Positions 33,417 through 46,541 are shown, counted from the stretch's first letter. The stretch: 64,000 nucleotides of DNA from Parascedosporium putredinis (GCA_949357655.1 CASHTG010000001.1:310001-374000), one strand, 5' to 3'. Notes: generated from the sequence alone by a model not told the origin. Numbers and translations are program-made.

Positions 33417-36400
33417 ATGATGAATCCACTTCCCCCAGCCCGGCCGAGAGCCCGGACTTCCTCTCTGAGCGAGAAGGAGAGTCTTATCTGCCGGACGATC
33501 GTGACCCCCGTGGGCTAGCGGAGAGCTCTCCTTGTTCCGCAGATCTTCCAACACCAGAGCCCGAAGAGGATAGCCGATACGATGCGCTGATGCGGGGACC
33601 ACCGGGGATGATGCCACGGATGCCGGGGGTCGAGGTAAACTAGCGCAGCCTCCTCCTGTCAGCGCGATGAGAGGAGAGCCCATACATTCGAAGACGCGAG
33701 GGCACATCTATAGTCATAACGATGCCGGAAAAGAGCTGTACCCTCGGATATCAAAGCCTATTGAACTGATGAGAAACAGCTACGACTACGTCGTCATAGG
33801 ATCCGGGTACGGTGGCGCCGTCGCGGCATCCCGACTCGCCCGGTCCGTCGGTCCTGATGGACGGGCTTCCGTATGTGTGTTGGAGCGAGGCGTGGAAAAA
33901 TGGCCCGGCGAATATCCGGCTGGACCGGCCAGCGGGTTCAAGAACCTGCATGTTTCTGGGGAGATTCCGCGTGAGAATGCGGCTGGTATCCCTGTCCACG
34001 AAGGGGACCCGACTGCGATGTATCACCTAATCATGGGCAGGGGCATCAATGCTATCGTTGGCAATGGTGAGAAATTCCTAAGGCGCCTGTAGGAGCGGCG
34101 GCAAACCTTGTCGCCATTCTCTGCATACAATATTTAGGATATGCCATGATAAACGCGAGATCGCGCTCTAACTTCTGTTGATAGGACTCGGCGGCACAAG
34201 CTTGATGAATGCCAATGTATTCCTAAGGACAGACGAAGAGACTCTACGGTCGTCACACTGGCCGGAAGAGATTAGAAACGATCCTGCGGTGCTCGATAAA
34301 TGTAAGTTAGCAATGAATTCCCCTTTAAGGCCGGTTCGTCAACACAAGAAGAGTTTAACATTTCCCCCTTACAGACTATGAACAGGTTGAGCGGGTTCTC
34401 GAACCCGCCACCTACCCGGATGACTGGCCCGAACTCGCCAAGGTGAAGCTGTTTAAGCAGCAGGCCGAAGCTATAGGCATGAAGGACAAGTTTCAGCTCG
34501 TACCGCAGACCACGCGCTTCCACAACGGTCCTAACAGCTGTGGTGTCGAGATGTTCCCCTCCTCGCTGACTGGGCAGGACGCCACGGGTCTCAACGACGG
34601 TTCTAAGACGACCACGCTGGTGACCTACCTAGCCGACGCCTGGAACTGGGGCGCCGAGATGTTTTGCGAGGCCGAGGTGCGGTACATCCAAGAGTGCAAG
34701 GGCCCCGAGGGGGTACCTCGTCTTCTTCTCTTGGCACGGCCGCAACCGGGGGCAGTTCAAGGGCCAGGTCCACGGAGACTTGATGTGGGTTCACGCCAAG
34801 AAGTGCGTGTTTCTAGGGGCAGGAAGTATTGGGACCACCGAGATCCTGTTGCGGAGCAAGCAAATGGGGCTGGAGATGAGCGAGAGGGTCGGCCAGGGGA
34901 TGAGCGGCAACGGCGATATACTGGCTTTCGGGTACGTCACGGCCCGCATATAGCGTTCCATTTCCCCCTTAACTACTACACATGATTTTGAATGACTCGA
35001 TCCCGGAGCCTGAGAGGTATGCTGACTGGAGAGCAGTTATAACACTGATTACGATGTCAACGCCGTCGGAAAAGACCACCCCGATCCGTACGACCCTGTG
35101 GGCCCGACGATTAATTCGATAATCGACAACCGACGTGGCCACGCAGATCGCCTCGATGGCTACGTTATTCAAGAGGGGGCCATTCCTAGTGCACTAGCGC
35201 CGTTTTTACACGCGATGCTGGAGGCGCTCCCTGGACGAGGACAAGAAGAGGGAGGGATTTTCGATCAGTTCAAGTCGGGCGTCGCGAAACTCGGCGGCCT
35301 CGTGCTTGGTCCCTTCATGGAAAAAGTCCCCTGGACAAGACGCAAGTGTATCTCGTGATGTCTCACGATAGTAGGTTCTTACCCCTCGTTCTTCTTCTTC
35401 CTCTTCTTTATGATGCGAGGCATAGACAACAATTAGAGACCAGGAAATGTGGACGGAGCATGCCCTTTCGAGCTTGACACTAACCATTTCTTCCTCTTAC
35501 GTAGACAGCCAGGCCAAGTTGACACTGGAGGACGACAGGCCGATCCTTGACTTTATCGGTTGCAGCCGTGGAGACCACGTGGAAAAGATTTGCAAGATCC
35601 TCGAGGAGGCCACAACGAAGATGGGCGGCAAATTTGTGCAAAACCCTTTTATGAGCTCATGAACAAGGAGCAGGTTACTGTCCATCCCATCGGGTGAGTT
35701 TGAACTAAGATATACTCACTCCACCACCGATATATCGGTCATTTCTGCTGGGCATCTTAGGTTGAGTAAGAAGAAGAAGGAAATAAACTGACGCGATTGT
35801 AGTGGCGCCTGCATGGCCAACGACGGCACAGGATTGACGGGAGGGACGAACCACCAGGGTGAGCTTTTCAGGGAGGCGACGGCGCAACTCACTCTGGCAT
35901 CGTTGTGATGGATGGTGCCCTCATCCCGGCCTCACTCGGCGTGAACCCCTTTGCGACCATCACCGCCTTGGCGGAGCGCAACGTGGAGCTATTCGCCCAG
36001 AAGCACAACCTCACGGTCCGGGACGACCGAAATGGAATCCTCGACCTATTTGGTGAGCCAGAGTATCCATTCACTGAGATGCGCCCCGAGCCAGACGAGG
36101 TAGTCGAACAGCAAGAGATTAAGCGGGTTTCCTCTACCATTTCTACAGCCGAGTCGATGAGGTTGGCAGGGCTAGGATTCACCGAGGTAATGGCAGGATT
36201 CATTCACAGCAACGACGAAGGGGTGCCCACATGTGACAAGAAGGAAAGCTACCAGGAGGCGTACAACGTGGCAAAGGATCTTGACGAGGCCGCGCGCTTT
36301 TTCCTCAGCGTTCAGTCTTTCGACACCAAGTCGATGGTTAAACGAGCGGATCACCAGGCCACGCTCACGGGTACCTTTGTCTGCCCCTCCCTCGAGGGCT

Positions 36401-38235
36401 CACCCTTTATGGTACAGCGCGGCGAGTTTAGGCTCTTGGTGGTGGACCAGAGGGCGTCGTGCACGCGCAATATGACGTACGACTTTGATATGCGGGGCAC
36501 GGATCGCAGCCTCCTCCATTTCCACGGGTACAAGATTGTTGACTCGTCGGTCGGGCTGTCAGTCAAGGGATTTTGGAAGGCGACAAGCACGCTCTACGTC
36601 ACCATCTCGCGTTGGCCCGGCGGGGTCAGACACTCGGAGGACGCTCAGGGCTGGCGGCGAGGCGAGGTCGTGGCCAGGGGCATGCTCCACATTGAGCCGG
36701 GTGACTTTAAGCAGCAGTTGATGACGCTTGCGCCGACGGGCGACACCTTTTGGAAGAAGGCATGGAGCATGGGCAGCTTTGTCAACTACTTTGGCCGCAC
36801 GAGCTTGACGCACTTTCTTGGCCCACTAGCGCCGCTACAGTACCCGCCGGTAGCGTACGACGGGTACATCAACGACTCGCCACCTGATAAGTCGTTTACA
36901 ATTGTGGCCGACGACGGGGTGAAGACGCGCATGCACATGTGGGAGCCGACCAACTCGGAAATTCCCGCGCGCAACGTGCTCCTCGTGCCCGGGGCGGGCG
37001 TGGACCACCAGATTTACGCGACACCGACGATTCCATACAACCTCGTCAACTACCTCACGAGGGCAGGCTACCGCGTCTTTGTCTCGGTACATCGCATCGG
37101 CCAGCTGATCGTGGCACGCAATGACCATACGACGTACGACTGTCGGCTAGACTTGCGGGCATGTATTGATCTCGTCCGCACGCGGTACCCGGAGCCGGAG
37201 ACGGCCAACCCGGGGAACAAGGTGTACGTGTTCGCGCACTGCATGGGAAGCGTGGCGCTCTCGGCGGGCATGCTCGAGGGCGACATACCCGCGGCGTGGG
37301 TGAGGGGCGTCTCGTGCTCACAGGTGTTTATGAACCCCATCTGGGACACAGTCAACATGAAAAAGGCCAAGGCGGGCCCCGTCGCGCTCGACAAGCTGTA
37401 CAAGATGGTAGTGGGTAATTGGTTCAGTATCGCAACGGATACGGAGGATAAGATGGTGCAGAAGATGGTGAACCAGCTGCTAAGGTTCTATCCGGATCCT
37501 ATGAAGGAGGTGTGCAATAACGCCAGCTGCCACCGTAGCTCGTTTGTATTTGGCCGGTAAGTGAAAGGAAAGCAGGTGATACATGCGGTTGATTTTCTCT
37601 TACTCTCCCCTTACCTTCTGTATTCCCTACCCGTACTTTATAACGGGGACCAATCACCTTACTAACGGGCTTTTCGGGCGGGTGTACATAGATGCTGGAA
37701 CCATCGTAACCTGAACGAGGCGACTCATCGCCAGATTGACCGCTTCTTTGGCGGAGTCAACATGACCCTTATGGAGTTGCTTATGCGGCAAGGCCGTGAG
37801 GGACACGTGATGAACCACTCGTTCGAACCTCTCGATACGCCCAAAAACATCCAGCGGCTCCGGGGTGTACCGTTCTTTTTCTTCGTGGGCGCCGACAATG
37901 CGGTGTTATCACAGGCGGCGACGGAGAAGACGTATTCCATCCTCTGCCAGACGTTTGGCCTGGACGGCTCGGGCGGCGATGGCGACCAGGCGGGCGAGAA
38001 GCCGGCGATGACGGAGAAGAATCCCGGCGAAGATGCGAGGGAGCCCATGTACAGGAGAGTGGTAATTCCTGGGTATGGCCACCTGGACGGTTTCATCGGC
38101 AAGGATGCCTGGACAGACGTATACCCGACGCTGAGGACGGAGATTGATCGGGTCATTCGGGGCAAGGCGTACCGGTTCGTGGAACCTAGAGATAGGTTTT
38201 TCGAGATGGTAGCGGCCGGGGAGATGCTGTGCTAA
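33417..38235 (+). CDS. GMC (cholesterol-oxidase-like) oxidoreductase fused to alpha/beta hydrolase, frame-broken
   Basis: Giant fusion (about 1,300 aa). An acidic Pro/Ser/Glu-rich N-terminal tail starts MMNPLPP. The FAD-binding GMC domain has YDYVVIGSGYGGAVAA (GxGxxG codons 33799-33816), GLGGTSLMNANVF, FHNGPNSCG, FLGAGSIGTTEILL and a GMC C-terminal block (VHPIGGACM...GALIPASLGVNPFATITALAER). A beta-rich middle domain follows. Last comes an alpha/beta hydrolase with VYVFAHCMGSVALS, where Cys (codon 37240-37242) sits at the nucleophile elbow, and VVIPGYGHLDGF supplying the late His. Introns 34067-34184, 34302-34374, 34932-35036, 35371-35504, 35694-35802 and 37557-37691. Frame breaks at C-run 33432-33436, G-runs 33625-33629, 34709-34713 (two bases missing or one extra) and 35871-35873, C-run 35328-35331 and 35644-35650. 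Likely oxidises a sterol or other hydrophobic alcohol and then cleaves an ester or lactone; the substrate is unknown. Confidence 0.88.
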
Positions 38236-38554
38236 GCAGTGGTAGGGGAAAAAAAAAAGAGATGAGGCTTGGTACTTATTTGAGACTAGGAAAGGAAACG
38301 GGAGGGCCGGGGAGGCGAGTGTTTTGAAAACATGTGCTGAGTTTTTGGTAACTTGTATTCCGGGTGGAAAGACTCGATATCCTATCGCTATATTTTCATT
38401 TCATCGCTGGTTTTCAGTTAGACCCTACAAATCCCTGTAGATATTGGTACATGAAAGGAAACAGGCGGGTTCTAATACTCTTCTATAGTCGTACATGCAC
38501 ATGGCTACTGCGGAAACTACATCACCCTTTCGATTCCCCCTCCGTCCCCAGCTC
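38236..38554. other. convergent intergenic region
   Basis: About 320 bases between the 3' ends of the fusion gene (plus) and Aim32 (minus), with an A-run near 38250. Consistent with two 3' UTRs; nothing else seen. Confidence 0.5.
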
Positions 38555-39883
38555 TCAGATTCTCATCAACTTTCTCTCCGCATCAAGCCCGCCTCTAAAG
38601 TGTTCGCGGACGACGTTTCCCGCGAGTACCGTTTCCCGTACAATGCCCTCGGCATGCTCGGGGCTGACGCGGCCGTACCAAACACTGCAGCCAGCGAGCG
38701 GGTGAGGGAGGCCGGTACTAGAACTAGAACTAGGACTAGGGAGGGTGGCATGTGGGGGCACGTAGATGATGATGTTACCGGCAAACTTGTGGCCGCCAAT
38801 GTGGGAAATGAGGCCGACGCGGGCGGTCATCTGCTCCGCGGGGACACGGGTTGACGGGGACGATGACGGTGATGGCTGGGAGGGCGCCTGAGGGTAAGAG
38901 TCGTCATCGAGGAGAGATATGCCTTGAGTGCGAGCGAGAGTGCGCCGGAAGGCAAGGCGGAGGAGGGGGCCGAGGATGCCGCAGCGGAGGTCGCGGCCGC
39001 CGTGGCCGCAGATAAGAATCATGACATCTTGGACGGGGACAGGGTCGGGAATAGAAGAGATTGAGAAGGAGGAGGAAGGAGAAGGCGGCGCGCGAGTGAG
39101 GCAAGAACGATGCTCCGGATCGAGGATGGCGTGCATTGGATGTAGGGTTTCGGGGAGGAGGAGGGACTTGGAAAGGGAGACGAGAGAGTCCTGGGAGGGG
39201 TCTATGGAAGGGATGTAGGTGAAGGATGGGAGGAGGTACGCGGCGGGGTGGGGGCCCGGGGAAGGGAAGGAGGAGGCGAGGAAGGAGACGTTGTGGAAGG
39301 GCTACCGGAGGATCAGTTAGCAATGGATGTTTCTCTCCCTGTCTCTCACCAACACACACAGACACACTCACACAAGAGCCAAAAAAAACAAAAAAAAAGA
39401 GGAAGAGAAAGAGATGACTTACGTCAGAAAAGCGTCCCCCTCGCCCAAACAGCGCCTTGAATCCTCTCAACACATCCCCACCCCCATCCGCGCCCTCATC
39501 CTCCTCCACCCTACTCGCCCAATCGTCCTTACCCGTGCACACGAGCACCTGCTCCGCGTACGGGGAAAAGGCGCCCTCCAACTTGCCGGCGCGGTCGATA
39601 TCCAAGTCTGCCGTCGCCGCCGTCGCCGCCACCACCGACGGGTCGCAGTCGCAAGCCGGCAGCGGATCCGTGGTTGGCGGGGACAGGTATCCACGGAGCG
39701 GAAGGGGGCTGGGCGGCTCGGCTTTCGAGGTGCGGGTGGCGACGGAGCCTGGGAGGACGGTGGTGACGGTGGCGCTGATGGCGAAGATGAAAGCGGGCGA
39801 GCTCCGAGAGGGAGGAAAAGGAACGTAGGACATGACTTAGAGGGCGAAAGGCGCCGCATGGCGATGCGGGCGTTCATGATCAT
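38555..39883 (-). CDS. aim32: Aim32-like mitochondrial thioredoxin-like ferredoxin (sucrase/ferredoxin family)
   Basis: Thioredoxin-like [2Fe-2S] family protein; yeast Aim32 is mitochondrial and linked to redox control of import. Two exons (39883-39423 and 39301-38555) with a 121-nt intron (39302-39422) that contains a CA microsatellite. Core motifs: ACDCDPS, LDIDRAGKLEGAFSPY, VLVCTGKDDW, then after the intron PFHNVSFLASSFPSPG, AAYLLPSFTYIPSID, VMILICGHGGRDLRCGI, the signature ISHIGGHKFAGNIIIY and VWYGRVSPEHAEGIV. One frame break in the G-run 39679-39682. Adding a base links the core to an upstream Arg/Ser-rich leader starting MIMNARIAMRRLSPS, which looks like a mitochondrial presequence. The alternative in-frame ATG at 39833 (MSYVPFPP) would lack it, so I prefer 39883. 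Confidence 0.87.
39351..39375. repeat. CA microsatellite in Aim32 intron
   Basis: Imperfect (CA)n run on the plus strand, wholly inside the Aim32 intron, beside an A-rich patch at 39381-39400. Simple repeat. Confidence 0.75.
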
Positions 39884-41067
39884 ATGCAAGGATCCTCTTC
39901 ACGGATCACGCCCACAAACGCATATACGCGCATACGACTCTCTATTTCTACCTTTCTTTCTCTCTCTTCCCCCACTGTTCTATCTCCCGGAATTCGGGTG
40001 TTCCCCAATTTTACTCCCCTCAAGACTTGTAACCTAGCGTCAGGTCTACCGTCTGCTCCGAGCTTGCTAGATAAGAGTGAGGAAGAGAAAGCGTCTAGAG
40101 AAAGGCACACCCTCTTGGCATGGAAGAGAAGGAGATGGGGAGGAAAGAGGGGCGTGGAAATGAAAAGAGAGAAAAAGAGTTGAGGGGGATAGGAAAGGTA
40201 TGAAAAGAGTGTATACTGTTGAAGATGCGACGATGATGGCTCCTCCCTCCCTGGTCGAAGTTCAGTTGTGTGACATGACGTTGGTTTTGAAGGTGGGTGT
40301 ATGACTAAGCTAACAGCTGGCGCTCTTCAGCATCTTGATGAATAACATCTCGAGCTGCAAAAATCGTGCGGAAAAAAATTACTATTCAAATACAAATCGC
40401 TACTAATCACAGTATACCAAGTGACCCCGAAGGATACAGCGAGTTCTTTCGCGTCGATTCGTCCTCCTCTATATCCGGGTTAGGGTGGCCCTCCTCCCAA
40501 GATCTAAGTGGTGTCCCCCTACTCTCTATCACCTCCGCCTCCTCTTGGATGCGATGCTAGATGTGTGTGAGTGCGCCCGCCTATGTACTTGTCCTAAAAC
40601 CAATCTCCCTCGCTCCTCTGTGTCTCGGACAGTATGTACTTCACCAGGGGGTGAAGCAGTTCCGCCGAGAAACAAACGCAAACGGAAAAAAGAAGTAAAT
40701 AACAATGCTCAGCTCATGGGCAGTAGGCGGGGCACAAAGCAGCCATACTTGTGTAGACAATGAATGGCAGAGTACAAGTAAAGAAACAATAGGGGCCAAG
40801 ACCCGGAATGGAAAAACAAGAAAAGAAACAGATAGGTGGGAAGAGCGGCTAGTAGGCGTATGAAATGCTGACGAGCCCTGACGTTGGAAACGAAAGCAGA
40901 TCAAGATGAATAATGCTTTCATACAATGAATGAAACAGAACCCTAAGAACAGAGAAAACCCTTTATCAAAACAGGGCGCCCCACCTTGACTTGCCGCTCG
41001 AGCAAGGGAGTTAGTCCATCGTGGGGTGAGGAGGTCTAACTCTTTGAACGAGACGTGGTCGTTCCAT
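39884..41067. other. 1.2-kb intergenic region
   Basis: Between the Aim32 start and the transporter 3' end, both on the minus strand. Likely holds the Aim32 promoter and the transporter 3' UTR. No recognisable gene. Confidence 0.45.
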
Positions 41068-43484
41068 TTACTTCCCATCACAGTAGCCGGGAAGGGCGGG
41101 GCTAGAGGGTGCCTTGGCCCAGCTAATGACGGTCAAGCTCGTGGTATAGGCCATAGCGAGGATGCCAAAGATACAGAGCAAGATATCCGAGACCCTCCAC
41201 AGTTTAGACCTGGCGACTGCTTTATAATGCAACATGGGCTATAATGTAAAAGGAAAATAATTAGTGACCAGTGCAAGAGACAGCAAGGTGCCTAAGTGGT
41301 TGGTTGTACTTGGGGCGGGGTTTAGAATAAAAACTTACAGGGTAGATGTAAACTAGGGGATGCACGCAAAGTTGCCTACCAAGGCGACAAACTTGTCCAG
41401 GTCGTCCGCGCCACCCCAGGCGATGAGAGTGCACGCGGTAACGAGGAGGAAGCGGAAGATGTTCTTTTGCCACTTGATGTAGGGGTTGTACTTTCCGCTC
41501 TTGGTGAAGAGGGCATTTTCGGAAATCTTGATGGCGGGGAAGAGCTGGAGCGGGGTGGAGAGCAGGATGGCGATGGAATAGAGGAATTGGGTGGCATTGA
41601 CGAGCTTGCTGTCTTGGGGTAGGTTGAGCAGCACCACTGTTTCCGTCTTGGAGCCGTAGGCGGCGTAGGAGACGGCGCCCATGGTGACAAAGAGGGTAGT
41701 GATGATGACCATGACCGCGAACATGACGCGGGGAACTTTTCCGGCTGCTTCATCGACTCCTGAATGGGGATAATGAGGCCGATACCCTCAAATGTAAAGA
41801 TGGCGGTACCGATGAAGAGGGTCCAGTCGTTCTTGTTGAACTGGATAATGTCGGCCACGCCATTGGCGTTGAGCGTGATAATGTCGTAGTACAAGAGATA
41901 AGCCAGGCCGACGAGGATGAAGGCGTCAGCGATGAGGGCCGTGAAGCCCAGCTTGCCAATGTCGCGAAGGAGGGAAAAGGGCAAAAAGATGATCATCTGC
42001 AGCACGATAAGCCAGGTGATTGGCACGTGGGTACGGCAGTCCGATACGGCCAGGATGACGGCGCGCAGATTTTCCGAGGTGAAGACGATATAGGCGGCGA
42101 CGAACCCGATTTGACTAATAACGATGGAGAAGAGGATAAGCTTCCGGAACCAAGACCCGTAGAGAACGCCGCCCATATCACCGAAAGAGCCGTCAATCTT
42201 GAGGCGGACCGAAACGAGAAGGACAAAGCAGTAGTAGCTGAGAGCGGCCACGCCGAGCAGGACCACGTTGCTAAAAAGCATGCCACCGTTGAGGTACGCT
42301 CTGGGCAGGAACAGCACGCCGGTGCCGACAAAGGATTTGAGCAGCAGCAGGGCGGCGCCCATGGGAGAATTTGTACCGCTGCCTCCTCGGTTCTTCCTTC
42401 TCCTCTTGCGCCTCGACGGCGTCAGGAGGGCGCTGTCTTCCATGGGTTCACGGTCCGAGTCACTGCTATCGCCGCCAAAGTAGTCGCGCTCATCATCGTC
42501 GGGGCCCGAGGAGAAGTACTCGCCCGGGAGCAAGTCCTCGTCATCTTCTTCAAGCTCTTCACCGGCAAAGTGGCCGTAAAGGGTGAGGAACTCGAGGAAG
42601 CTGGTGGTGAAGAGTTTAGGCTGCTGGGGATGGCTTGCCTCGCCTAATTCCTCGCGACCGGTGACACCCTGGTGGTCTTCGACAGTCCGCCTGATGAAGT
42701 CACGCCTGAAGCCACCGGGTACCTTCATGTTCTTGATATCGAGTACCTCGCTCTCGGGCTCGGGGCGGGGATGGACAAAGCTTCTACTTCGTTGCATCTT
42801 GTTCCGCGCCTCAGCTTCCTCGGTCCATTTGTAGATTTCTCTCGTCACATCGCCACCTTGCAGGCGCAAACTCGAGAACTCTTCATCATCATCAATGAGG
42901 GCAGAGGCATCGCCGGCGGCATCAGCGGGTTGCTTTCCTTTGACGTGAGCGGAAGAGGTGTCCGATGTCGCGTCGGTGGGCTGAACGAGATGGCGCTTAA
43001 CCACCTCGGGGTCCTCGTAGGCCGGACGGGATCTGTTGTCGAAGGAGCCGTAGTTTGTAGGCGTGGCTGAGGTCGGAGGGATGTTGCTGAGGGCAGGGGA
43101 ATGAGGTCTAAAGGTTGGATCACCCAAGACGGACGGGCGGGCCGGCGGGGTACCGAAGCGCGGCGGAGAGGTTCCTATCGAGTTGGACAACGCGGCGGCG
43201 AGAGCAGAAACGCCAGGGCCAGACGATACAGGACCACTCCCGGCTAGAGGAGCAGGACTCGCCGACCGCCCGTTCGAGGCGTTATTGCCACCATTGGCGC
43301 CGTTGAGCCGCGCAGCAGAGAGGTGGGACAGCGCAGGCGAGGTTCCGAGGGCCGGGTGGGCATTAGGAACAGCAGAAGCTAACCGGGCTATCGACTCGGC
43401 GCGGGGGACGGAGGATGCTATATTTGCGAGAGCATCTCGGCCTCTATTAGAGGCAAAGGATGACGATAAGGGCGCGTCGGACAT
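41068..43484 (-). CDS. vacuolar amino-acid transporter, Avt3/Avt4 type, frame-broken
   Basis: Amino acid/auxin permease family transporter. Yeast Avt3/4 export neutral and basic amino acids from the vacuole. The long (about 370 aa) hydrophilic N-terminus starts MSDAPLSSSFASNRG and is Ser/Pro/Ala-rich, then acidic (EELEEDDEDLLPGEY). The membrane domain opens with the signature GTNSPMGAALLLLKSFVGTG and continues FLPRAYLNGGMLFSNVVLL, FVAAYIVFTSENLRAV, FTFEGIGLIIPIQESM and LLSTPLQLFPAIKISE; about 11 helices. Exons 43484-41339 and 41238-41068 with a 100-nt intron (41239-41338). The last exon supplies MLHYKAVARSKLWRVSD and the final helix to the stop. Two breaks, in G-runs 41730-41733 and 41356-41359, each fixed by one base; without this the frame ends early at about 41353. 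The start is the first ATG in frame; no other ATG in that frame lies upstream. Confidence 0.92.
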
Positions 43485-46400
43485 GGCCGTCACGCCTCCG
43501 TCGGGAGGGAGGGGATCGGGTCGGCTATTAATGTATGTGTTTGTAGATATGTCTGGACCGGTATCGGTGGCAGGCGGGGCGTGAAAACCAGTCGGCGGGT
43601 TTTGCCCCTTCAACTAGTTTATCCTATCGTGACGTCTCGAGGGGGCCGACTCTCGTAGTTGACGATGGGAAAATAGCGAATGTAGGTGGCAAGGAAATAA
43701 AAAGGCGCTCCTAAATTAACGGCGATTCGAACGGCGGCTGTTGGGGAGGTATGCGAGGATGGAGAGGAGAGGAACGGCAAAAGAAAGTGAGGAAGAAGAG
43801 AAGGAGGAAGAAGTGGAGGTGAAAGGTGGTGGGGCTAGTTCGTTTGTTGGAAATGAAGTAGAAGTTGGAAGCTACTTGATCGTCCAAGTGTGTTCCCAGG
43901 TGGTTTGTCCAGTGCGGTCGTCGAGGCGAGCTATTTTTTCCAAGACGGAAGGCAGCGCTAGACGTGGGTGTTCCCCCGTCTGTCTATCCAACTTGCACAG
44001 GCAGTGCAAGGTACGGGACGGGTACGGGGTACAAGGAACATTGATACTTTCCATCCACTCATGGTTGATTGACTGTTTTAGTGTATGTTCGGACTTGCGG
44101 CAGGACTCACATTCTACCAACCAGGCTCGATTCTTCGCCAAATTTCAACTTGAGCACGGCATGGACTAGTCAAAACATCAATTCTAATTAGCAGGTATGA
44201 GAAACGATAGAGCTTTGCACCGGGCAACATCATGTCCCTGAAAACCACAGCAAGTGAACGATCAAGAATTACTGCCTGGAATCAACTCCTGAATGACCAC
44301 ACTAGACAAGCAGGTGGTGACATGAGCCACTCTTGAGTCTGGGAGCTTTTTGAGCGAGAGGAGATCCTTGAAGCCAGCCAAGCACTAAAATAAGGGCTTT
44401 ATCTATGACACATTTGACAAACGGTCGAGAAAGAAAAGAAATGGGAGTTCCCAATGAACTGACAACGATCCAGGATAGAGGCAAAAGGACACACGAGTGA
44501 GGGCCCTCGGTAGTCCAGTTGGAGAAATGAGGCTTGCCTTCTTCGAAGCCCGACTGGCACCTTCCTCAATTGATTGAGGCTTTTGCGGACTTATTGTAGG
44601 GGCAGACGGCCCTTTCGAGTTGCGTAAGATCTCGAAGTTTTGCTGAAGATCCCAATAGTCAACCCTATCAACGAAAAGTTTTCTTTCTTTTTCTATCTCT
44701 CCGTTTCAAAGGGTGAAGACGTCAATTACCGCCCATTATAGTTCACGACCTCTCCACACGATATACGCAATACATCTGGGCCAAAGGTGGGTATAAAGGT
44801 CGTCAAGTGCACCGAAAAAGGTCGGCGACGCTCCAACGTCATCGATGTAGCAGCTCGTGATGTTACCAGACCACCAGACCTCAACCTCCCACCGTTATTA
44901 ATACCTCGGAACACCAAGGTCATCCGCGTGCGACTTATGTTGTAATAATCCAGCCGCTCCCAGGCCACCCAGCTTCTTCAGCCAACGGGGGTCCCTAGCA
45001 AGCGGCCGTGCTGGCTCCTGTCCCTGGGCCCATTACTGTTGTCAGATTCATCACATATCAATCCATTGGCTCTAGCCCACTGGCTGATCCAGTGGATCTG
45101 ATGATGGGTGTGTTTAACCCCCTAGGAAGCCGAGGTCCTCTGGTGCAAGGCCAGCCAGCCAGGCACCAAGCAAGCTAGCCGCGACGGGTCTGCCAGCGCT
45201 GGCCAGACTGTGTTTATTAGGTGCAGAACCAGGCTGAGCACCGAACCCGTGAACCAGCACCCCCAAGTCTCGTACCGATTGATGTGACATACGGACAGCC
45301 TCACATCTTCCACCGAACAACGACAACAGTGAGTCCGGCGCAGACCAGCCAAGATCCAGGATGGTTGATTGAAGGAAACCTCCTAGACAAACTTCACCTT
45401 GCCCATGGACCTTTAGACAGAGAATTCATACTTCATCGATGCATGTTGTTTAATTGATGACTGGTCAACAGCTCAAGGCCCACGCGCTCCAGCTGACAAG
45501 GGCTTTGAGGTCACGGGCTGCTCTTCTGGCGAGTTGGCAATACCCTCGAAAACCATTCCCATGTCGTATTTTTGGGGGACAATCAATGCCCATTAAGTCG
45601 TTACTTGGTGCCGAACGAAGACGATTCACTGTCGCTCTTTTGGGTCAGGGCTGGTTCAGGCCAATCGACGGATTGATGGTGACTCTGGCCCTGGTTTCCT
45701 ACCTGGGTCTGCTGACCACATGAACAGATCCATGGATTGATCACTTGGGCGACTTGAAAGCGGCAGTGACTTTTCCCCTAAGACATGCCCCACCCTTCTC
45801 TGAGTCTTCATGATCGGTTTCTGCAATCAGGAGTAGGTGCATACGAAGATGATAAAGTAGGAGAATAACCAGGTATGCATCCTAAAGAATAAAAAGAGTG
45901 TGCAGGCGAGCGCCGGGAAAAGAGGCATGATGGCCAGGGTCGCTCCAAGCGAGCCCTCTCAGCCTAAAATCGGTGCAGGTTTATCTTTGGCTACGACGAG
46001 TGAAATGTGCAGGAGCCTCGCCGTCCATGGCTTGTGTCCACCCCCACCGATGAATTCGTAGCCCGGTCTGCCAAGGCCTCGTTGATAACGGAGCCACGGA
46101 TCGGTTACAGCCTATCTCACTCATGCTCCGAGGCTCTGAGCAAGCAGACATGATGTGCCTCAGAACTTCGCCATCAATTGATGCCATATTACACCAAGGG
46201 TGATAAAATAAAGGGTTCGGAAGAAAAATAAAATAAGATAAAAAGTAAAGATGGTTCCCATAGTTCTGCGATACAAATACAAATCTATAGATATCTTTTT
46301 AACCCCAATCAGGAGCTCCCAAGGAGAATCTTGTAGATGAACAGCCGAGAAAGAACTGGGAGAGTTTTCGCAGACAGTATCATCATCAATCTCTCTTCTA

Positions 46401-46541
46401 CCTCATTCCGCACCCTTTCGTCTTTTGTACAGCAATAAATGGATATGCATAATGGTACACGGTTACCGCCTCATCAAGAGTTCCCCGAGTCTCGGGGTTT
46501 GTTTGGTTCTCTTATCTTCTTTCCCCCTGTGCGGTTCTGCT
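43485..46541. other. 3-kb intergenic region
   Basis: Transporter promoter on the left (purine-rich 43750-43860), mL57 3' UTR on the right. Between them 45050-45720 is unusually rich in short CCAG, CTGG and GATCCA/TGATTGA words, perhaps remains of a repeat, but I could not define units or borders. No gene is recognised. Confidence 0.4.

Noticed and set aside
33168..33707. 179-codon minus-strand frame upstream of the fusion gene
   Set aside because: Antisense to the acidic N-terminal tail; no domain, and the plus-strand reading links into the FAD domain.
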